Positions 58,001-64,000 of a DNA stretch of 64,000 bases are shown here, piece by piece. The position numbers and the translations under genes are program-made. Numbering within the stretch: the stretch's first letter is position 1; each line of letters starts with the position of its first letter. Origin of the DNA: Lytechinus pictus (lineage: Eukaryota; Echinodermata; Echinoidea; Temnopleuroida; Toxopneustidae); NCBI RefSeq assembly GCF_037042905.1, contig NC_087251.1, forward strand, positions 48,801,873 through 48,865,872, read 5' to 3'. Below the pieces are notes generated by a model that had not been told where the DNA came from, ran no database searches, and saw only the letters and a program-made list of their open reading frames with translations.

Positions 58001-60502
58001 CGCAATACACTTGAAATTTACATAGACTGAAGTCACCTTAAAGGAGAATGAAACCCTTGAAACCAGCTGAATCCATATCAAAGAGAAAAATCAAAGAAAC
58101 ATATTGTTGAAAGTTTGAGGAAGATTGAATGAATAATAAGAAAGTTATGAGCATTTGAATATTGAGATCACTAATGCCATGTAGATCCTCCCATTGGCAA
58201 TGCGACCAAGATCTGTGATGTCACACACGTACAACTCCCTCATTACTTTAGTACTTATTTCACTAATATTCTCACTTTTATAGAGTCTATCACAAGGTGA
58301 GGTGTTCTCTTTATGAGAGGACAAGTACAGATGTTTCACAACATTATATCATTGATGAATCGTTTGTCATATGATTAGAATGAGCAAAAAGAGATGTTTT
58401 GGGGTATATTTTCAGTGTCCAAAAGGGGAGAGTTGTTCATCTGTGATATCATAGATCTTGGTCGCATTGCCAATAAGAGAGGATCACCATAGCATTAGTG
58501 ATCTCGACATTCAAATGCTCATAACTCTTCTATTGCTAGTCCTATTTTACTCAAACTTTTGTTGATCTTATTCTTTGATTTTTCTGCTTTCACAAAAGCT
58601 AACTTGCTCCAAGAGTTTCATTCTCCTTTAAGTTGGCAAAGTAAATGAAACTTCATGAAGATCTATATTCTTTGGATGCAGGTATTGATGTGGCAGGTTC
58701 TAGTAAAGACGAGGCATCTACCTCTGGAGGTGTTAAGAGGAAAGCAGAAACAGATAGCGATGATGATGATGATGATGACGAGGCTGAACTGAAAAAACAC
58801 TGCATGTGGTAAGGAGCAAAGATCCCATGACAAAAAAACTTGAGCAAAGGAAAAGTTCCCCAAGTCAAATCTGTTGGGAGGTTTGAAAAAAGCTTGACTT
58901 TGTAATACAAATCCAGCTGACAGGACTCGCATGACCACTAGGTGGTTCAAGATAGTGTTCAATGTTGTGACTCATGAGTCACACAAGTTATTGAAATAAC
59001 TTTCCTTCTGATTTAATTTGTTAGTAATCAATGGTGTTGTAGCCTGCATTCTGATTGAAAAGTATATGAATTATCTGGACAAAATGAACAGCCTTTGAAT
59101 AAATATTTTTGTAAAAAAAGGCAACATTCATAGCATGACAACTACGTTAAATCATATCTATGTACATAAAATGCATTATTGACTAACTTAGTCTATCGTG
59201 AACCTCTCGCTTCAGTTTCTCTGTTCATAACATGAAAGAAGTAAAGGGGTATCAAAATATGTTTTAAAAACCATTTGTGAAACATACATATATATTTGTG
59301 TACATAATAAGTAGGAAGGGATTGTAATTTTTTCTGAAAATTGTGTAAATATTGAATACAGGCTTGGTATTGTAGAAGACGAGGAGGAAGATGATGAAGA
59401 GGAATTAAAAACCGGAAACCAAGATGGGGAAATCTCAGAAGACACATCGGCTCCATCAACATCAACCTCACCACCCTCTATATCACCTGTTGACATGGCA
59501 TCAGAGGCGGAGATACAGGCAGCGGAGGATTGTCCCGAGTCATCTACTGAACCAACTGCAAGTTCAAAGACCCTTCTGAGTAGTCTTCCTCCACCAAGAA
59601 GTGGGACCTCTTCATCAACAACAGTATGTGTATACCTTACTTGATGCCTCATTCACACCTATGGGACCGACTCCAAACCGACTGATGGTATGCTATTGGA
59701 TGTAACATAATAGCTTTGGTCGTTCTAGAGTCAGTTTCGCTGGTGTGACTTTGGCTTTGCATTGAAATAGAAAAATGGCTGTGTGATCTTGTGAATTGAA
59801 TTTAGGAAAATGACAATTGTATGGGACTCGGGATGTAAGTTTATAAGTATGGTAGGATGTGCTTCAATTTTTGCTTTATATCACTTTTCATATTTTTTGT
59901 GCTTTATGCAAAAGAATGCACTGTATTTTTATGATCCTTTTACTGGGTATGAATGAGTATTCAGCATGGAATTGAAGACAAAAATAATGCATAGAACATA
60001 ACATTTTAATTAATAGGACGTGTTTTAAGGTAATCAAATTTCATCCTCAGCCTGAAATTATATACAGAATCATTGGTTTTTATACACTTTAGATGAAAAG
60101 TAAATTTGAAGAACGTAGTTAGGTAAATTCCAAAGGTATGTGCTACAGTGTGAATTTAATTATTAAAAGGAGTGGAAAGAATGGGATTTCATTCACTTCC
60201 AGTTCTTCAGAACCTATGAACTTGAAAAAAATAGTAGTAAAACAATTTTTGTGCAATCTCACATCACACCCTTGCAGGAAGAAGGACCAATCAACCTTGA
60301 TGACTATTCCTCTTCAGCAGACCTAGAAGACCTCGGCCTCGATCGCCTGAAGAGCGCTCTGATGGAGAGAGGAATGAAATGCGGCGGTACACTACAAGAA
60401 AGGGCTCAGAGACTGTACTCGGTAAGGGGTCTGGAGCCATCCGAAATAGACCCATCACTGCTTGCAAAGGCAGGCAAAGGAAAGAAGGGGAAAAAGAAAT
60501 GA
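46747..60502 (+). CDS. SDE2: SDE2 homologue (splicing / genome-stability factor), seven exons
   Basis: Exons: 46747-46851, 54247-54364, 55089-55200, 56598-56767, 58682-58808, 59362-59623, 60278-60502; 1,119 nt, 372 aa plus TGA. All introns are GT-AG and phases agree. Residues 1-72 form a ubiquitin-like domain ending in Gly-Gly; '[20 protein letters not shown]' (69-88) is the family's processing site, where cleavage after Gly72 leaves an N-terminal Lys. Then comes the conserved '[19 protein letters not shown]' core, a charged helix (about 113-135, '[16 protein letters not shown]'), 'CMWLGI' at the exon 5/6 joint, an acidic and Ser/Thr/Pro-rich stretch (211-298), and a SAP-like domain (about 313-349, '[20 protein letters not shown]') before a basic tail. 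Known SDE2 proteins act in the spliceosome for selected introns and in replication-stress/telomere control. This one is shorter than the vertebrate protein mainly in the acidic middle. The exon 1 donor (GTG/gtgcgt) is weak, so that boundary is the least certain. Confidence 0.93.
46943..46966. repeat. Perfect 24-bp palindrome
   Basis: Each half is 'gcgaggttagta' and its complement. The same core recurs at 52795-52820. Confidence 0.95.
47742..48020. repeat. Polypurine (GGGAAA)n tract
   Basis: About 280 bases of nearly pure A/G, mainly GGGAAAGG and GGAGAG words. The complementary strand gives Ser/Leu/Phe-rich spurious ORFs. Confidence 0.9.
48150..48660 (-). repeat. Inverted units of the 'GCGAAGCGCGAGCT' module family
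   Basis: Reverse-strand cores at about 48159 ('ggcgcttcgcgcttgaattc'), 48314 ('gcgcgagcttcgcgctggca'), 48412 and 48630, each followed by an AT-rich segment as in the 41-kb array. Confidence 0.65.
48863..49074. repeat. Three (AT)n tracts
   Basis: AT dinucleotide runs at 48863-48914, 48938-48972 and 49041-49074, separated by short unique sequence. Confidence 0.95.
51359..51887. mobile_element. 529-bp palindromic (foldback) element with 9-bp target duplication
   Basis: Two arms of about 260 bp pair almost perfectly around a centre near 51623 with only a few unpaired bases. The ends are 'taacccaggg' and 'ccctgggtta', and each arm has a GC-rich inner stem ('gcccgcgcagcgggc'). An exact direct repeat 'tatcagtat' flanks it (51350-51358, 51888-51896). 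No coding sequence. A 9-bp duplication fits Mutator-like elements, though the superfamily is uncertain. Confidence 0.85.
52795..52820. repeat. Perfect 26-bp palindrome
   Basis: The halves 'cgaggttagtata' and its complement meet at a TATA centre. Same core as 46943-46966 with two extra central bases. Confidence 0.95.
54857..54985. mobile_element. Small MITE in SDE2 intron 2
   Basis: 'gagtgtttcttgacagttgc' at the left and 'tatgaaagtcatgaaacatc' at the right are weakly inverted; 'gccatagtaactggca' lies near the left arm. Diverged and without clear target duplication. Confidence 0.35.
56400..56500 (+). pseudogene. Decayed duplicate of the start of SDE2 exon 4
   Basis: 'tttgaaaag' plus 'actgcaagcatggatcgaga' at 56441-56470 copies the true exon 4 acceptor and start ('tctaaag' plus 'actgcaatcatggattgaga', 56591-56617), 148 bp upstream. 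The read-through would be '[11 protein letters not shown]' against the real '[11 protein letters not shown]', followed by a stop after about 22 codons. The preceding intron sequence ('gcccatatt') is duplicated too, so it is a small tandem duplication. The acceptor AG is intact, so mis-splicing to it is possible. Confidence 0.75.
56901..57484. mobile_element. 584-bp hairpin element flanked by TTAA, SDE2 intron 4
   Basis: The ends 'agggatggtccgggctgaaa' and 'ttcagcccggaccatccct' are inverted. Pairing continues for much of both halves, for example 'gtcgtcatgaatattcatta' with 'taatgaatattcatgacgac'. TTAA sits on each side (56897-56900, 57485-57488). Confidence 0.85.
58042..58627. mobile_element. 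586-bp hairpin element flanked by TTAA, SDE2 intron 4
   Basis: The ends 'aggagaatgaaac' and 'gtttcattctcct' are inverted; inner blocks such as 'attggcaatgcgaccaagat' and 'atcttggtcgcattgccaat' also pair. TTAA flanks at 58038-58041 and 58628-58631. It ends 50 bases before the exon 5 acceptor. Confidence 0.85.
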
Positions 60503-60819
60503 GCAGAGGATGATTGCTCGTAAGATATAAAAAGAGAAGACAAGCGTTCAAACATGCTCAGGAAATGGAAGAACTGTACAAGTGAAAATTATATTACATT
60601 CAAGATACACCATATGTATCTCCTTTCTGCCTATTCAGAAGCGCAGTGTTATAACATGGAAAGGGGATCATTTGAAATGTAACGAGAACTAATATTCGAT
60701 GGCATCTGTTTAATAGTGTTTTCTAATTAAATTTTGCTGAATTATTTTGGTACGTCATTCCCGGAACAAGAATATTTCATTTAACAATCAATTCAAGTTC
60801 AGGTATTTCTCTTCTCCCA

Positions 60820-60825
60820 AATAAA
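60820..60825 (+). terminator. SDE2: SDE2 poly(A) signal candidate
   Basis: The first AATAAA after the SDE2 stop, 318 bases downstream. Position is reasonable for a short 3'UTR; only the hexamer supports it. Confidence 0.45.
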
Positions 60826-61115
60826 TGGACAAGTTTGTACACTTTGAAACCAGATGCAAAAAAAACATGACCCATTTTTGTATATTCAATTTGGCTGTTA
60901 GAATAAATATTGACATTTTATGTGATTGTTTGCCTGTATTTGAGAATCAAAGGGAATACTTTAGTTCCCTCGAGCTCCAAAAGAGCACATCTTGGATATC
61001 AGCAAGACCAAGGAGCATCCTCTTTATCAACTTTCTGTTCAGATTTACAAGCATTTTTTAAAATTCATATACATGTAAATAATAAATATATTTTGCTATT
61101 TCATACTTACTCGTT

Positions 61116-61538
61116 GGCCCGAATTCACAAAGGTGGTTTTGAAAACCCATGGTTGAATCCATGGTTTATGCAAATTTCTTGTATAAATTACGCTTAATTT
61201 AGCGGGTATCAGGCACATGTATAAAAAATGTCCAATGCTGATGTGCGCTTTTGTCAGTGCACCAAATTGACGCCTGTTACCATGATTAGATACGCTATTT
61301 TATTCACGAGTCCACTGTTTGAAGAGTGGACTCATGAATAAAAACAGTGGACTCATGAATAAAATAGCGTATCTAACCATGGTAACAAGCGTCACTGTGA
61401 CAAAAGCGCGCATTAGAGTTGGACATGTTTTATACATGCGCCCGATACACGCTAAATTAAGCGTAATTTATACAGGAAATTTGCATAAACCATGGATTCA
61501 ACCGTGGGTTTTTAAAACCACCTTTGTGAATTCGGGCC
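61116..61538. mobile_element. 423-bp hairpin MITE, 'GGCCCGAATTCACAAAGG' family
   Basis: 'ggcccgaattcacaaaggtg' and 'cacctttgtgaattcgggcc' are perfect inverted ends; pairing runs on through 'aattacgcttaatttagcg' and 'cgctaaattaagcgtaatt' to a centre near 61325. Flanking duplication unclear. Confidence 0.88.
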
Positions 61539-61687
61539 TCTAAGTCTGCTATTAGAAAATTGATTAATGTAAACTTCCATTGAAATTGTTTAATTGTTCT
61601 GGCACCATGCATTATGTATATCTGTATCTGTTTGTGGAGAATTATTTGCTAGTGTGATGATGGTAAATGTCAGTTGGAAATCCTTAA

Positions 61688-62281
61688 AGGGGAATCCAGC
61701 CTTGGCCATAAAATGTTGTGTTGTAAAGGAAAAAATAAACTAAACAGAATGGTGAAAGTTTGAAAGAAATCGGACAAGCAATAAGAAAGTTATAGCTGTT
61801 TTAAAATTGAGATCTGTAAGACCATGTAGATTTCAAATTGGCAACTGGGTAAGTAAATTATGACAAGGGGCAAGGACAACTTTCCCATAGGCCATGTACT
61901 TTATTATCAGGGATTTGTGGTTTTCTCCTAAGTATCCATTCCCCTTGGGCAGTAATCTAAATATAAACCAGGTAGTATATTGTTTAATGTCCTCATGAAA
62001 GAAAAATATAATTTGAAATAAAACTTTTGGGAAAAATGACATTTCAGCCATAATATGTATTGGAGTACATGGAAGAGTAGTCCTTGCCTTACATCACTAT
62101 GACATCCCATATGCGGCTAATTTGAAGTCTCCATGAGTATGGTGATTACCAATATTAACAACTTTTAAAAATTCATAACTTTCTTGTTCTTTGTCCAATA
62201 ATGTTCAAACTTTCACCTATCAACTTGTCTGATTTTTCTTTTTCTTATAAAAACAAGTTTTTATTTGGGTTGGATTCCCCT
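61688..62281. mobile_element. 594-bp hairpin element flanked by TTAA, 3' of SDE2
   Basis: The ends 'aggggaatccagcc' and 'ggttggattcccct' are inverted. Inner blocks 'agaaagttatagctgtttt' and 'ttcataactttcttgttctt' pair loosely. TTAA on both sides (61684-61687, 62282-62285). Confidence 0.8.
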
Positions 62282-62289
62282 TTAATCAA

Positions 62290-62965
62290 ATATATATTTA
62301 AATTATGGTTAGCCGAGGTAAAATTACCCTCTGAACACACTGGCAGTTGGATAGTTTGGTCAGCATATGATGACGTACGTATGACAACCCATTTCTGTAT
62401 TTAATTCTGTTTATTGGTATCCAACATTCCATTCTTGATATCTTAAAGTTCCCACAAAGTATCAATGTCATGAAATCATTTTGTGTTGTTAAAGGTATTG
62501 TTTAACTTTGTGAGCAGCCGATTTAAAAGATTCTCAAACCAAGATGAAACATGTGTACAAGTGCATGTATTAGAACTAATAAACCCTGAAAACAACCATT
62601 ATTGAGAATGAAAAGCTAAAACTACAAGGCAAACCCCGATTTTGTAAATAGGCATCTTGTAGACGCCTAAATAGTACACATAAGTGTATGGGATGAAATT
62701 AAGATGGTGTTTTTGGTCACTTTATATTTCAATTTTTGAAGCACTAAATAATTATTTTCGAACGCAATTTTTTCTGGGCTTCATTTTTGTAACATATCAC
62801 AGACACAGGTGACAAATGTGACCTTCTAGCTCAGATTTTTTTAAGTCAAACCAATGTTAACCAATCACTTTAACATAAGGAAGTTCTTGATATCAATAAA
62901 TACATGTAGGATTAAATGAGAAAATGGCTTGCCATTTGTATGATGGCATAGGCTGACTAAAACAT
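62290..62965. other. Intergenic, nothing recognised
   Basis: AT-rich, no gene and no clear repeat. Confidence 0.4.
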
Positions 62966-62970
62966 CTGGG

Positions 62971-63146
62971 TGGGTGTTTCATAAAGCCGTTCGTAAGCTA
63001 GAGCAACTTTCAGAACGACTGGTGAACCTATCTTACGTGCTTAATAAACACCAATGAACATTTAATGGTAAATATCTTTATCACAAGAAAAGATCACAAG
63101 TCGTTCTTCATGTCACTCTTAACAGATTTAGGAAACAGCCCCCAGA
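62971..63146. mobile_element. MITE, 'GGGTGTTTCATAAAGC' family
   Basis: 'gggtgtttcataaagccgtt' starts the element; 'gaacgactggtgaacctatc' and 'gatcacaagtcgttc' pair, and 'taggaaacagccccc' closes it. A widespread sea-urchin-type repeat, recognised by memory of its style. Confidence 0.8.
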
Positions 63147-63149
63147 TGT

Positions 63150-64000
63150 GACACAAACCAATGAACACTGAATCTTTTTTTTTTAATTTTTTTTTGTAAA
63201 ACGACACTTTGCAAAGAATTTTTAAGACAGTAATATAAGAATTGAAAAATGGAAAACCCAGTTTTACTTCTAGTCAATGATTGCATAAAAAATCCACTAA
63301 ATCAACAAAACATGATTGAGAAACCAGCTATTTTTTGTTATTTTTTTGTAAATATCTGTTTGAAAGCTTTATGACATGCCTACCTGGGGGAATCATCTCA
63401 TATGGTTTGATGATTAAAAAGGATTGATTTCTTTCTATGTACTTCATAATAGGGTTTTGATGTGTATTTTTAGAACCGATTGCATTTAAATGTGTATTTG
63501 TGTTTGGAACTCTTGTACTTTCAATTTATGTTCACGTGTTTTCCAGGCAAAAAAAAGTATTTTCATTTTTTAGGACTATTTTTTACACCCTGTGGCTTAA
63601 GTTTGCAAGATTGGATAAGATCTAACATTCATTGCAGTGAATTAACATTATCCAGGGGTCTTTTCAGCAAATCTGGAGCAAATTGCCTCAATCTCCCCAT
63701 GTAATTTTTTACCTGGCGTTTTCTACTGCATATAGTATAAAGTTTCTTGGAGTAGTGTGTGCGCAGCGCTTTGTCAACGAAAGGAAAAGGCGTATATCAA
63801 ATGACCTTTGGATTGGATCGTCTACTCTGTGTCACATTATTTTAAAACATTACTTTCAATTCAAATACTGGATTTATTTAAAGCATAACACAAAAGGGGT
63901 TCGTGTGAGAAATTCTTGTTCATCTGTTTAATCATAGTTTCAATAATGAAGATGTGAGAAAATAAACATTGAAAACACACAAACATGCCTTTTTGTGTTT
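63150..64000. other. Right-hand end, nothing recognised
   Basis: AT-rich sequence with short ORFs at 63480-63704 and 63683-63931 that show no domain. An exon of a neighbouring gene cannot be excluded. Confidence 0.4.

Overview
The window looks like animal nuclear DNA, most likely from an echinoderm and probably a sea urchin. It is AT-rich and intron-bearing, and it is crowded with short inverted-repeat elements, tRNA-derived SINEs, (AT)n tracts and 'TTTCATAAAG'-type MITEs of kinds familiar from sea-urchin genomes. The lineage is an inference from repeat style and protein similarity; no search was run. Nothing bacterial, viral or plasmid-like is seen.

Four protein-coding genes can be supported. 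(1) At 3550-4794 (+) is a single-exon, type II membrane glycosyltransferase of the GT31 (beta-1,3-galactosyl/N-acetylglucosaminyl transferase) family. (2) and (3) At 22983-24805 (-) and 30853-32827 (-) are two tandem, same-strand class A GPCRs. Each has two coding exons with a phase-0 intron at the same place in the third intracellular loop. Both have the muscarinic/histamine-H3-like fold signature but carry Arg instead of Asp at 3.32, so they are probably not amine receptors. (4) At 46747-60502 (+) is an SDE2 orthologue: ubiquitin-like N-terminus, LLGGKGGFG processing site, conserved SDE2 core and C-terminal SAP-like domain. I could assemble it fully as seven exons (372 aa) with consistent phases.

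The rest is mostly mobile DNA. 0-3.5 kb: (TAG)n microsatellite and a foldback repeat. 4.8-15 kb: small TA-flanked hairpin MITEs, a SINE split by a foldback element, and microsatellites. 15.5-18 kb: a 5'-truncated, decayed CR1/Jockey-like LINE. 18.6-20.3 kb: a hAT-like non-autonomous element with 8-bp target duplications. 21.3-22.95 kb: three inverted-repeat elements in a row, ending next to the first GPCR. 35-46 kb: SINEs, MITEs, degenerate tandem arrays and G/C runs. SDE2 intron 1 (7.4 kb) holds a 529-bp palindrome with 9-bp target duplications and two related perfect palindromes. SDE2 introns and 3' flank hold three TTAA-flanked hairpin elements of almost equal size (584-594 bp).

The genes do not form a pathway: a Golgi enzyme, two surface receptors and a nuclear splicing/genome-stability factor are simply neighbours. 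No clearly new multi-gene system was found. The most interesting points are the altered ligand pocket shared by the two receptors, a decayed duplicate of the SDE2 exon 4 acceptor that would act as a poison exon, and several complete transposon insertions readable from sequence alone.
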